DNA of 64,000 bases, taken from NCBI RefSeq assembly GCF_019753045.1, contig NZ_JAIELN010000019.1, positions 1 to 64,000 of the forward strand, written 5' to 3'. How positions within the stretch are numbered: position 1 is the stretch's first letter; the number at the start of each line of letters is the position of its first letter. Source of the DNA: Hyphomicrobium sp. (GTDB taxonomy: Bacteria; Pseudomonadota; Alphaproteobacteria; Rhizobiales; Hyphomicrobiaceae). Below, piece after piece: positions 10,303 to 20,128 of this stretch. The position numbers and the translations under genes are program-made. The notes beneath the pieces were generated by a model. The model was not told the origin of the DNA, ran no database searches, and worked only from the letters and a program-made list of their open reading frames with translations.

Positions 10303-10322
10303 ATGAGGGTATATGCCCGCAT
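10303..10322 (-). promoter_or_regulatory. Candidate MarR operator upstream of the MFS gene
   Basis: Imperfect palindrome ATGAGGGTATATGCCCGCAT, related to the one at 10738-10751. Confidence 0.45.
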
Positions 10323-10334
10323 ATCGTCAAATGA

Positions 10335-10733
10335 TTAGAGTGTCTGAAGAAGCGTTCTCAAGTGCCTGGCAGCAACAGTGCCTAACGTTCTCTCGATCTT
10401 CGTCTGCGCTTCGTCCCACAGCTTCGCCCCGTCGACAAGCACGCTTCTGCCACGAGCTGTGAGCACTACTGCGGCCTCACGCTGGTCCTCGCCATGAAGT
10501 GTCTTCACAAGAGCCATGCGCTCAAGAACCTTGACATTGCGGCCAACCGTCGAGCGATCAAGTTCTGCCAATCGGCCAATTTTACTCAGTGAGACGGGCG
10601 CTTCCCGTTCGATCGTCCGCAAGAGGCTGAATTGCGCAATATTAACACCAGCCGGCTTCAGGGCTTCATCGTAGACCGACGTCACCCTTCGCTCGGCCTT
10701 ACGAAGCGCGATGCAATAGCATTTCGTTGCCAT
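10335..10733 (-). CDS. MarR family transcriptional regulator
   Basis: Winged helix: SLSKIGRLAELDRSTVGRNVKVLERMALV; start moved to MATKCYCIALRKAERR (ORF track start 10766). Confidence 0.85.
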   Translation of the reverse strand: MATKCYCIALRKAERRVTSVYDEALKPAGVNIAQFSLLRTIEREAPVSLSKIGRLAELDRSTVGRNVKVLERMALVKTLHGEDQREAAVVLTARGRSVLVDGAKLWDEAQTKIERTLGTVAARHLRTLLQTL

Positions 10734-10737
10734 GGTG

Positions 10738-10751
10738 CGGGTACATACCCG
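10738..10751 (-). promoter_or_regulatory. Candidate MarR autoregulatory operator
   Basis: CGGGTA-CA-TACCCG perfect dyad immediately upstream of the marR ATG. Confidence 0.5.
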
Positions 10752-11421
10752 TAAATGGCACGTCATGACAAGAGGCTGAATTGGAGCGGCAGCCGGATAG
10801 ACTTAGCATTTCCCGGTGGTTATCGCGTGGGCAGTTACCGGAGGCATGGGAGTTTATATTTGGATGCTATCCGGCCCTTTATGCAGCGCGGTGGGATTAC
10901 GCTTGATTGACGTAAGCGTGTGTGTCTTTCCATCGAACATTCGCGGGCTTATTCGCCTAAAAATCAATTCTTAATTTTCGACCGGCGTTCATCACGAAGG
11001 CCGGTTTGCCGCGCCGCCGCGACGTATTCGTTTGACTATTTGAGGTGCTCGGCGTGACATTCGTCACGAACGACGGGCAGGTCACTACGCGTTACCAGCG
11101 ACGGTTATGCGTATTTATCATCTATTTTCGACGCCGAATGTAAACATCCTCGCAGCCAGACATTGGGCCGGTCGCATTCTCGCGCGCCTCGATCGTTGCT
11201 CGAACGCAAGCGCTTTGGTGAGGACGATGAGCGCCATCGATAGACTGGTGGCGCCTTCACATACAGTAACCACGCTGCGCTTGTGCGCGGCCTCATCGCG
11301 GTGCCTGGTGGCCGATCCGCCGCGCGCCGCGACGCACCTATCAACACGTCAAATCCGCAACGCCTGGGCTCGATGAATCAAGCGAGCGGATCCGAAGGCT
11401 AACGACCGTAGGAGGGAGTTT

Positions 11422-12513
11422 ATGAAAACAGTTTTGATGTCTTGGTTGGTGTTGATCGCCCTCGCGATCAGCGGCCAAGCACCTTTACGAGCAGAGGACC
11501 AAAAATTTTCCAAGCAGCAGCTCGACCAGATGTTGGCGCCAATCGCGCTTTATCCGGACGATCTGCTCTCGAACGTCTTGATGGCGTCGACGTATCCCCT
11601 CGACGTCGTCGAGGCGGAAAGATGGCGGAGTGCTCAGGAAAACGTCAATCTTCAAGGGAACGCGCTGGTCGACGCGCTCAAATCAAAAGATTGGGATCCG
11701 AGCATCAAGGCGCTAGTGCAGTTCCCCGATGTCCTGAAGATGATGAGCGATCAGCTCGATTGGACGCAAAAGCTCGGCGACGCATTCCTTGCCCAGCAAG
11801 ACGACATCATGAATGAGATCCAATTGCTGCGGTCGAAAGCAGAGGGGAGCGGACATCTCAAAAGCAATTCGCAGCAAACCGTCACGCGCGACGACGGTGC
11901 GTATGTCATCCAGCCCGCCAATCCCGATACCGTATACGTTCCGGTCTACGAGCCGTCTGTCGTGTATGGTCCGTGGTGGTATCCCGATTATCCGCCCTAC
12001 TACTGGGGTTATCCCGGCGCGGTGTTCACCGACGGATATTTCTGGGGCGCTGGCGCTATCGCGATCGCAGGCGGCATCTGGGGCTGGAACCACTGGGACT
12101 GGCGCCACCGTCATATAAACGTCGATGGGAATCGCTGGAACGCGATCAACGGCGGCCACCACCGGTTCACGAACAACGTCTGGAAGCACAATCCCAATCA
12201 CAGCGGGCGCATCCCGCGTGGGGACAAGAATTTCAATCGCTCCGATATCGAGCGACGTTTGCAGAAGACGGACCGTCCGGCGCTCAACAATAAAACGCCC
12301 AATCGCGGCGCGCAGTTGAGAAACGACGGGCAGCGCGTTTCAAAAGTGAGGGATGGCGGCGGCAAATCGATTAAGTCCCGCGGCGGTTCGGGCGGCCGCA
12401 ACTTTGTCAAACAAAGGCAGCCTCAGTCCTTCCGCGGAGGCCAGCGTGTAAGCCGTCAGGCGTTTCACGCCAATCGTGGTGGCGCGAGGCGTGGGGGAGG
12501 CAGAAGGCGGTGA
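11422..12513 (+). CDS. DUF3300 domain-containing secreted protein
   Basis: Signal peptide; FSKQQLDQMLAPIALYPDDLLSNVLMASTYPLDVVEAERW is typical of DUF3300; Tyr/Trp-rich centre and Arg/Gly-rich tail. Confidence 0.88.
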   Translation: MKTVLMSWLVLIALAISGQAPLRAEDQKFSKQQLDQMLAPIALYPDDLLSNVLMASTYPLDVVEAERWRSAQENVNLQGNALVDALKSKDWDPSIKALVQFPDVLKMMSDQLDWTQKLGDAFLAQQDDIMNEIQLLRSKAEGSGHLKSNSQQTVTRDDGAYVIQPANPDTVYVPVYEPSVVYGPWWYPDYPPYYWGYPGAVFTDGYFWGAGAIAIAGGIWGWNHWDWRHRHINVDGNRWNAINGGHHRFTNNVWKHNPNHSGRIPRGDKNFNRSDIERRLQKTDRPALNNKTPNRGAQLRNDGQRVSKVRDGGGKSIKSRGGSGGRNFVKQRQPQSFRGGQRVSRQAFHANRGGARRGGGRRR

Positions 12514-12980
12514 GGCCGTCAGATAACTCGGGTGATGTGAAGGATGCAGGAGCCGTCTTGGAATGATGGCGGCGTCATATCATCAGCTTCGTCGGCAGGG
12601 TGACGAAGAGCGGCGGTGCGGACTTGGTGCTTTAAGCACAACGCATCGCCGTCTTTGACAAAGATGGCATTCTCATACGCACGGTCCTCGCCAGCGCGCT
12701 CTTCGCCGATCCGCGTTGGACCGGATAGACGTTAGGAGAACGGTCTCGTTCACAATCCGGGCAAGCGGCCTTCACACGCCGGGAGCGCTGCCAGTGCTAG
12801 CGGAAGCATCCGCAATGTTCTCTGTGCCTGCAGTGACTTTGCTTTTTTATCTCGCTGCCCAAATTTGAATGCGCTAAATCATAAGCCGGCAATCGGGCTT
12901 TGATCGCGTTTTGCCTGGCGGCGCGGCCAACACAGCTCCCTGTTAGTATTGAGATTTTCCAGCCGGCAGAGTCGACAACA

Positions 12981-13967
12981 ATGAATATGTCCGGGAGGAA
13001 TGGCGGTCACGCCGAACTTGTCCGCGAAGTCGCGGAGTCGACCTCGTCCGCCGCCCAATCCGCGTTAGCGGCGTCCTGGCGGCGTTCGCTCCTTTACCAT
13101 CGGCTCGATCCCGAAGCGCAGGGTCTGCCAGACCGTGAGACTGACATTACTGTTCGAAGGGCGCGGGAGCGTCTGGGTACACTTGCAGCGACAGCCGCTC
13201 CCGTCATCGAGCGTGTTCTCAATGCTGTGGGTCGCGCGGGCTGCTGCGTGCTCCTTACGGACGCCAATGGATTGATTGTCGATCGGCGCGGCATGGCTTG
13301 CGACGATCAGATATTTGCGGAAAGAGGGCTGTGGACCGGCGCAGTGTGGAGCGAGGCCAAGGAGGGGACCAACGGTATCGGGACCTGTCTTGCAGAACAG
13401 CGCCCAGTGGCCATTCTACGCGATCAGCACTTCCGCACGCGCAACACGTCAATGAGCTGCGTCGGTTCTCCTATCTTCGATGAGCATGCAGAACTCGCCG
13501 GCGTGCTGGATGTCTCTTCTTGTCGCGACGAGACGATGTCGGATTTTGCTCCGCTGATCGCCACGGTTATTTCGGACGCTGCACGCGAAATCGAATCCCA
13601 GGCTTTCCGCGCCGCATTTCCTGATTGCCGGATTCTCATGGCGCCCGCCCACGGGTATCGCGGCGCAGCATTGCTCGCAGTCGATAGTTACGACCTGGTC
13701 CTGGGCGCAACGCGGCTCGCACGACAAAGCTTAGATCTGCCTGATGGCTTTCTGCCGCTACCGGTCTCCGACGTTCTCGCGCACGGCCGGCAGGCCTCCG
13801 ATCTTCGGGCCGCAGAGCGCGCCGAATTGCAGCGCGCCCTCGCCCGAACATCGGGCAACGTTTCGGCAGCCGCGCGCGAATTGGGCATCGGCAGGGCGAC
13901 CCTCTATCGCCGGATGAGACGAGCCGGATTGTCGAGCGAATTTGATATCGCGCCTACCCGCGGTTAG
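12981..13967 (+). CDS. GAF domain plus Fis-type HTH regulator (AcoR-like, no AAA+ domain)
   Basis: GAF-type region EAKEGTNGIGTCLAEQRPVAILRDQHFRTRNTSMSCVGSPIFD; C-terminal Fis HTH ALARTSGNVSAAARELGIGRATLYRRMRRAGL; start MNMSGRN chosen within ORF 12900..13967. Confidence 0.85.
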   Translation: MNMSGRNGGHAELVREVAESTSSAAQSALAASWRRSLLYHRLDPEAQGLPDRETDITVRRARERLGTLAATAAPVIERVLNAVGRAGCCVLLTDANGLIVDRRGMACDDQIFAERGLWTGAVWSEAKEGTNGIGTCLAEQRPVAILRDQHFRTRNTSMSCVGSPIFDEHAELAGVLDVSSCRDETMSDFAPLIATVISDAAREIESQAFRAAFPDCRILMAPAHGYRGAALLAVDSYDLVLGATRLARQSLDLPDGFLPLPVSDVLAHGRQASDLRAAERAELQRALARTSGNVSAAARELGIGRATLYRRMRRAGLSSEFDIAPTRG

Positions 13968-13992
13968 ACCGCGTTACGCTCCCGGTTAGGGG

Positions 13993-14010
13993 TGTCTCAG
14001 AACTGAGACA
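13993..14010. promoter_or_regulatory. Perfect dyad, candidate operator between regulator and aldehyde dehydrogenase
   Basis: TGTCTCAG-AA-CTGAGACA. Confidence 0.55.
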
Positions 14011-14171
14011 GGTTCCCCCTGCTGCGTGCTGGGCCATAGTGACGCTTGGCGATTGTCCCCGCAGATTGGCGGCCACCGTAGCATCGAAATCAACTGCATT
14101 CCAAAAAGCAAAAAATAGCGGCGGACTTTGCATATCTGCAAATCCGCGCTTTTTCCCCAGGGAGCGAGCCT

Positions 14172-15692
14172 ATGATTCAGCAAACACTCGAAGAGCTTTC
14201 TCAGAAAATTCGCATTCGTCCGCGGTATGAGAATTTCATCGGCGGGAACTGGGTCCCCCCGGTGAAAGGCCAGTACTTCACCAATTTGACGCCGATTTCG
14301 GGCAAGCCATTGTGCGAAATCGCCCGCTCCACCGCTGAGGACATCGAGCTTGCGCTCGACACCGCGCACGTCGCGCGTGAGAAATGGGGCAACGCTTCGC
14401 CGGCTGAGCGCGCGTCGCTCCTGAATAAAATTGCCGATCGGATGGAGAGCAATCTCAATCTTCTCGCTATGGTGGAGACGCTGGACAACGGCAAGCCGAT
14501 CCGTGAGACGACGGCAGCCGACGTTCCGCTCGCGATCGACCACTTCCGCTACTTCGCCGGCTGCCTGCGTGCGCAGGAAGGCTCCATCGCCGAGATCGAT
14601 CACGACACGGTTGCCTATCACTTTCATGAGCCGCTCGGTGTTGTCGGCCAGATCATCCCATGGAACTTCCCGTTGCTCATGGCATGCTGGAAACTCGCTC
14701 CCGCGCTCGCAGCGGGAAATTGCGTCATCTTGAAGCCTGCCGAGCAAACGCCAATGTCGATCATGGTTTTGATGGACCTTATTGGCGACATCCTTCCGCC
14801 AGGCGTCCTCAACGTCGTCAATGGTTTCGGCGTCGAGGCGGGCAAGCCTCTTGCGCAGAACAAGCGCATCGCCAAGATTGCATTCACGGGCGAGACGACG
14901 ACGGGCCGTCTCATCATGCAATATGCCTCCGAGAACATAATCCCCTGCACCCTTGAGCTGGGTGGCAAATCCCCGAACATCTTCTTCGAAGACGTCATGG
15001 ATGCGGACGACGAATACTTCGACAAGTGCCTAGAAGGCTTCACGATGTTCGCACTGAACCAGGGCGAGGTGTGCACGTGCCCTTCGCGGGCGCTCGTTCA
15101 TGAGAAGATTTACGATCGCTTTATCGAACGGGCGATCGCGCGCACCAAGAGGGTGAAGCAGGGCCATCCCCTCGATCCGTCCACGATGATCGGAGCACAG
15201 GCGTCCAACGATCAATTGGAGAAGATCCTTTCGTATATCAACATCGGAAAAGATGAGGGCGCGAAAGTGCTGGCTGGCGGCCGCCGTGCGAGCCTCGATG
15301 GAGAGCTTGCCAGCGGCTACTATGTCGAACCGACCATCCTCGAAGGTCACAACAAGATGCGGGTCTTTCAGGAGGAAATCTTCGGACCGGTCGTCTCGGT
15401 CACGACATTCAAGGACGACGAAGAAGCGCTCGCCATTGCAAATGACACGCTCTACGGACTTGGCTCGGGCGTATGGACGCGGAACGGAACTCGAGCCTAT
15501 CGTTTCGGACGCGCTATCCAGGCGGGACGCGTTTGGACCAACTGCTACCACCTATATCCGGCCCACGCTGCTTTCGGCGGCTACAAGCAATCCGGAATTG
15601 GGCGAGAGACCCACAAGATGATGCTCGATCATTACCAGCAAACGAAGAATTTGCTGGTGAGCTACAGTCCGAAAGCGCTCGGTTTCTTCTAA
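14172..15692 (+). CDS. Aldehyde dehydrogenase family protein
   Basis: [37 protein letters not shown] catalytic Cys motif, [13 protein letters not shown]. Confidence 0.95.
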   Translation: MIQQTLEELSQKIRIRPRYENFIGGNWVPPVKGQYFTNLTPISGKPLCEIARSTAEDIELALDTAHVAREKWGNASPAERASLLNKIADRMESNLNLLAMVETLDNGKPIRETTAADVPLAIDHFRYFAGCLRAQEGSIAEIDHDTVAYHFHEPLGVVGQIIPWNFPLLMACWKLAPALAAGNCVILKPAEQTPMSIMVLMDLIGDILPPGVLNVVNGFGVEAGKPLAQNKRIAKIAFTGETTTGRLIMQYASENIIPCTLELGGKSPNIFFEDVMDADDEYFDKCLEGFTMFALNQGEVCTCPSRALVHEKIYDRFIERAIARTKRVKQGHPLDPSTMIGAQASNDQLEKILSYINIGKDEGAKVLAGGRRASLDGELASGYYVEPTILEGHNKMRVFQEEIFGPVVSVTTFKDDEEALAIANDTLYGLGSGVWTRNGTRAYRFGRAIQAGRVWTNCYHLYPAHAAFGGYKQSGIGRETHKMMLDHYQQTKNLLVSYSPKALGFF

Positions 15693-15910
15693 ACCGAGTT
15701 GTCGAGCCACGCGCCAAGCCTACGGCGCGTGGCCGCCAAAATTGAAAGACCCATTCGGAACCTTGCCGAAACCCGCCACGACGAAAAGACGAACGATTAA
15801 CTTCGCGCCTTGAGTTGGCGCAGTCGTATACGGACGCGACTGGACATTAGACTAACCGACAGTCAAGCAAAGTTGCTTGATGCTCTCGTCGAGGCAACTT
15901 GCTGTTCCGT

Positions 15911-15940
15911 GGGTGCGCCCTGGCGAAACCAGGCGCACCC
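15911..15940. terminator. GC-rich hairpin between convergent aldehyde dehydrogenase and hmp genes
   Basis: GGGTGCGCCCTGG-cgaaa-CCAGGCGCACCC (one bulge); no strong U tract. Confidence 0.4.
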
Positions 15941-15960
15941 GCATTATTGTTCCCTTTTCC

Positions 15961-17190
15961 TCACGCAAGCGCTGCGAGTTCCTCCTTCGGCCCGAAGAAT
16001 TCGAAATGTTGCTGCGCATGCGGCACATTCCACGCATTCAGAAGACGATGAATTTTGGCGAGGAAAGCCGTCGGGCCGCAATAATAATACTCTGCGTCGC
16101 GCTTGCTGATCATCGTCTCGATGAGTTTCTCGTCAATGAAGCCTTTGCTGGCCTCAATCCCATTGCTGTCGAGAGGCTTCTGCGGATCGATATAGCGAAA
16201 GTGCGCATTCAAGTTGTCGTGCTGCGCCTTGAGCTCTTCGACGGTCGTCTTGAAGGCTTGCACATCTTCATTCTGACAGCCGTGAATAAAGGCGACTTCG
16301 CGGTTCGGATAAGTTTGCAGAGACGTTTGCAGCATGCTCATCAGCGGCGTAATTCCGATACCGCCTGCGATGAGAACCAGCGGCCGTTCGTTCTCCTCGT
16401 CCTGCAGAAAGAATTCGCCGCATGGAGGCGCGACCTCCAATGTCGCGCCGACGGCCAACGAGTCGTGCAACAGATTTGAGACATAGCCCGGGGGAACTGT
16501 TCCGCCGACGCCATCTTCCCGCTTCACGCTGATGCGCAGCCAGTCCGAATTGGGTTTGGCGGAGAGGCTATACTGGCGCATGGTCGTCTGTCCGTCGTCA
16601 GTATGCACGCGAACGGTGATATACTGACCCGGCTTGAACGACGGCAGCGATCCTTTGTCTTCCGGCGTAAGATAGAACGACGTAACGACGCTGCTTTCCT
16701 GCTCTTTCTTCGATACGACAAAGCGCCGGAATCCTTGCCAGCCACCCGGGACCGACGCGGCCTCGCGATATATCTGATCCTCGCGCTTGATGAGAATATC
16801 GGCCAAAAATCCATAAGCTTCGCCCCACGCAGCGACGATTTCGTCGGTCGCGGCGCTTCCTAGGACCTCGCGAATGGAAGCCAAAAGGTTCTCGCCGACA
16901 ATCGGGTAGTGTTCAGCCTTGATCTGTAGCGACGCATGCTTTTGCGCGACAAGCTCCACCGCTTCTTTTAGCGCGCCGAGATTATCGATGTTCGCGGCAT
17001 AGGCGCAAATTGCGGACGCCAAAGCGGCTTGCTGCTTACCTGCCGTCTGGTTCGCACGGTTGAAATAGGGAAGCACCTCCGGATTGTGGGAGAACATCCG
17101 GTCGTAGAAGTGTCGGGTCAACGTATTGCCGTGCTCTTGGAGAACAGGAGCAGTTGCCTTCACGATTTCAATGGTTTTCTGACTTAGCAC
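15961..17190 (-). CDS. hmp: NO-inducible flavohemoprotein (nitric oxide dioxygenase)
   Basis: Globin domain MLSQKTIEIVKATAPVLQEHGNTLTRHFYDRMF plus FAD/NAD reductase domain (RQYSLS, GGIGITPLMSML, YYCGPTAFL). Confidence 0.96.
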   Translation of the reverse strand: MLSQKTIEIVKATAPVLQEHGNTLTRHFYDRMFSHNPEVLPYFNRANQTAGKQQAALASAICAYAANIDNLGALKEAVELVAQKHASLQIKAEHYPIVGENLLASIREVLGSAATDEIVAAWGEAYGFLADILIKREDQIYREAASVPGGWQGFRRFVVSKKEQESSVVTSFYLTPEDKGSLPSFKPGQYITVRVHTDDGQTTMRQYSLSAKPNSDWLRISVKREDGVGGTVPPGYVSNLLHDSLAVGATLEVAPPCGEFFLQDEENERPLVLIAGGIGITPLMSMLQTSLQTYPNREVAFIHGCQNEDVQAFKTTVEELKAQHDNLNAHFRYIDPQKPLDSNGIEASKGFIDEKLIETMISKRDAEYYYCGPTAFLAKIHRLLNAWNVPHAQQHFEFFGPKEELAALA

Positions 17191-17248
17191 GGTGCCTTCC
17201 TTCGATGCTTTTCGGCAAAGATTTTGCCTGGTGCCTAGCTCAACGATA

Positions 17249-17273
17249 AAAGATATATTTTCTCTATATCTTT
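17249..17273. promoter_or_regulatory. Candidate NsrR operator upstream of hmp
   Basis: AAAGATATA-TTTTCTC-TATATCTTT, perfect 9-bp arms; NsrR-type site in a divergent hmp/nsrR intergenic region. Confidence 0.75.
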
Positions 17274-17462
17274 AAGGTCAAGCGTGGTTGAACGGCCAAA
17301 TTGCCACGCATGCGGTACGCTATTTGAAATCGTCGGGAGGCAGCGCCATCGCGGTGGCGACCGTGACCGGCCCCGTGCGACGCGCTCGCGCAAGTTGCGC
17401 AGGGGATCGACAAAATATACCTTCAGAATGTTCTAATATTCGCGCGAGGCTCGGGTGTAACG

Positions 17463-17885
17463 ATGCAGTTGACGGATTTTACCGACTACAGTCTGCGCGT
17501 GCTTCTTTATGCAGCGAGCCAAGGAGACCGCCGGATCACCATTGAAGAGACCGCCGGCATCTACGGCATTTCTCGTGCCCACTTGATGAAGGTCGTGAAC
17601 CAACTCACGAATACCGGCTTTCTGACGTCGGTCCGTGGCCGTTCGGGCGGCGTCGTGCTTGCCAAGCCGCCAGAAAAAATCCGCCTTGGAGATGTCATTC
17701 GCGCAACCGAGCCCGACTTTGCGCTGGTCGAATGTTTCGGCTCCGAGAACCATTGTGCAATTACGCCCCGCTGTAAATTGCGCGGAGTACTCAGCGAGGC
17801 CCGAGCCGGATTTCTCGCGACGCTGGATCGCTATACCCTGGCGGACATCGCACTCAAGCCGAGGGATTTCCCTCCCAAGACGTGA
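17463..17885 (+). CDS. nsrR: Rrf2 family transcriptional regulator, NsrR-like
   Basis: MQLTDFTDYSLRVLLYAA...; three Cys (ECFGSENHCAITPRC) for Fe-S cluster; divergent from hmp. Confidence 0.88.
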   Translation: MQLTDFTDYSLRVLLYAASQGDRRITIEETAGIYGISRAHLMKVVNQLTNTGFLTSVRGRSGGVVLAKPPEKIRLGDVIRATEPDFALVECFGSENHCAITPRCKLRGVLSEARAGFLATLDRYTLADIALKPRDFPPKT

Positions 17886-17962
17886 TGAAGCGGGTGCACA
17901 TTCCCGTCGATCGCGTTCGACAGAAGGACGAGCTGTGGCCGGACTTCGTCAAATGGGATTGA
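17885..17962 (+). CDS. Putative 25-aa coupled sORF: MKRVHIPVDRVRQKDELWPDFVKWD
   Basis: ATG overlaps the nsrR stop codon (TGATG); not in ORF track; coding status uncertain. Confidence 0.35.
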   Translation: MKRVHIPVDRVRQKDELWPDFVKWD

Positions 17963-18219
17963 GCGGAAGAGTTCTTGCGGTTCGACTCAATACACCAACG
18001 CGGCCTGAGTTTTGCCGCGCGTGAGTGACGTGGTTCAACGTCCCTCCTCTTCCTCACCCGACTTCCCGCCCCACGACTGATTTGCGCCCTTTTACGGTTT
18101 CCTAACCGCGTTTGGAACCGGGAGGATCGGCCGCAATCATTTTAACAGGAGGCCAGTACGATTCGGATAAACGGCTCGCGGTATTGGCGCTGAGCCTGTG
18201 AATGAGGGGTTGATCCGCA

Positions 18220-19746
18220 ATGAAATTGTTCTCGCGTCTTTCAGCAGTCGCCGTATTCGGCATCATCAGCTACGCGAGCGAAGCCCTGCTACCCACGCCG
18301 GCAGCTGCAACCAGCGATGCCGCGCGCAACTCTCTGGCTCGGAAGGACTGCAAGCGCGGTACTTTCAAGGACTATTACCTTCAGGGCGAAGGCGGCGATC
18401 CACCTGCCGATTACAAAGGTCGCGTCTATAAACTCAGCCAGGATTATCCCTCCGAGCTTCCCGCGAAGGAAGCGTATCCATGGCTAAAGATCCCTTTCAA
18501 AGACGGCGGCCCGGTAGACCCAGCCGCTTATCTTCGCGCGCTCTTGGATTATGGCCTTGAAGGCAACGTCGCCGTCGATTTCTACGTCGAGGACAACAAG
18601 ACGCGTAAATGGTTCGGCTCGCCGTGGATGGACTGGAACACTGAAGTCGCGTCCGACTGGCCTGGAACCGACGGCCGCGAATTTGTTCACGGCTTGACTC
18701 ATGAGTTCGACTCCGCCGGCAATACCTTCGGCGAAAAGCAATCGGAGTTCGTCGATACTTGGGCGCAGGCCTACGTCAATGATCGATATGCGTTTGCGCT
18801 AGGACAGGTTTATTGCGATCCCGACGATCCGAAGCCGGGTGCGCTTAATCCTGATCCAACTGGTTTGAATACCATGCCGGACGGCGCCTTCGTCATCAAA
18901 CTTCTTTTTTCGACCGTGACCGAGGCGGAATTGCCCACGGTCAAAGGCGCCTTGGAATGGGATGCCCACATCTTCGTCAACAAGAGCCCTCGCTTCCGCA
19001 ACGAAGGCCCGTTGTCACGCTACGAACGCCGCATTGATAAGGTGCGCCTTATCCAGATCGATCTTCAGGTTCGCGACGAACGCAGCACGACTGGATGGTT
19101 GCTCGGAACATACGGCTACGATGGGAACGCGAAGGGCAAAACACCCTGGGAGCGCATGACGCCGCTTGGTTTGCAGTGGGGTAACAATCCGACAGTCACA
19201 TTTGCCGAAACCTGCAAGGGTCCAAACGGTCCGTGTGATTACGATAAGCTCACCGAACAGTGGATCAATCGTCAGGCCGTGAAAGACTTGGCAACTCCGC
19301 CGCTGAGCTTCAATCACCTTGGCTACGGTGGACGTCTCGCCGGTCCTGTCGACAATCCCAAAAGCTCGTGCATGGGCTGCCACCAGACCGCTGGTTTTCC
19401 GATGGTTCCGATTCTCGCGGAATTCGCTCCTAACGGCAGTGTGCTTAAGCTCGACGCGGAAAAGCAGCCTGAAACGGCTCAGGGTCTTCGAATGACCTAC
19501 TTCGGCAATGTGCCGGGTGGCTCGGTCTTCAGCGATACGCAACTCTATTCGAGCGATTATTCGTTGCAACTTGCTATGGGGCTGCAGAACTTCGCCTCGC
19601 GCCGCTGCGCGAAGAATGCGGCTCTGCCTCGTCCGACGCTGTGCGATGAGCTCGCCGAGTGGGCACGCTTACAACAGAAGGCAATCGACGCCATCCAGGT
19701 GTTCGGCACGCCCGGCGTCGGCGGTGCGCCGATAAGACCGGAGTAG
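18220..19746 (+). CDS. Secreted protein with a single c-type heme motif (CMGCH), function unknown
   Basis: Signal peptide; SSCMGCHQTAGFPMVP motif; 508 aa. Confidence 0.7.
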   Translation: MKLFSRLSAVAVFGIISYASEALLPTPAAATSDAARNSLARKDCKRGTFKDYYLQGEGGDPPADYKGRVYKLSQDYPSELPAKEAYPWLKIPFKDGGPVDPAAYLRALLDYGLEGNVAVDFYVEDNKTRKWFGSPWMDWNTEVASDWPGTDGREFVHGLTHEFDSAGNTFGEKQSEFVDTWAQAYVNDRYAFALGQVYCDPDDPKPGALNPDPTGLNTMPDGAFVIKLLFSTVTEAELPTVKGALEWDAHIFVNKSPRFRNEGPLSRYERRIDKVRLIQIDLQVRDERSTTGWLLGTYGYDGNAKGKTPWERMTPLGLQWGNNPTVTFAETCKGPNGPCDYDKLTEQWINRQAVKDLATPPLSFNHLGYGGRLAGPVDNPKSSCMGCHQTAGFPMVPILAEFAPNGSVLKLDAEKQPETAQGLRMTYFGNVPGGSVFSDTQLYSSDYSLQLAMGLQNFASRRCAKNAALPRPTLCDELAEWARLQQKAIDAIQVFGTPGVGGAPIRPE

Positions 19747-20128
19747 TTGTGGCGCCGCCTAGAACTTGCCAGCCACGAACTAACAACATCAACCGCAGAA
19801 CGCGCAGCCATCACCGAGATTGCGCGTCGTAGTGCGTGGCCGGGGGATCGAGGATTGCCGGCCACGCACTTGTGCCACCGCCTGAATGCTCGCTTTTGGG
19901 GGGTAGGAGGCGGAGCGTCGGCAGCACGCATGGTTAGACTCTCGCGACCACAAATTTATTCCCGCGTCCTTCATCGAAGGGCGGCAAAGGAAGCGAAATG
20001 TAATTTTCGCCGCTACGGGGAAGACCTTCCGCGCATATTTGATGGCGGAATGATTGGATCGCATCAGGCGCATTCGTTGCTCGAAGCGCGGGCTTGTTCG
20101 GAATTGAACCACTGACGCGTCGAGGCGA

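Noticed and set aside
14034-14056. Sigma54 -24/-12 promoter before the aldehyde dehydrogenase (GGGCCATAGTGACGCT)
   Set aside because: GG-N10-GC spacing fits, but the flanking bases match the TGGCAC-N5-TTGCA consensus poorly.
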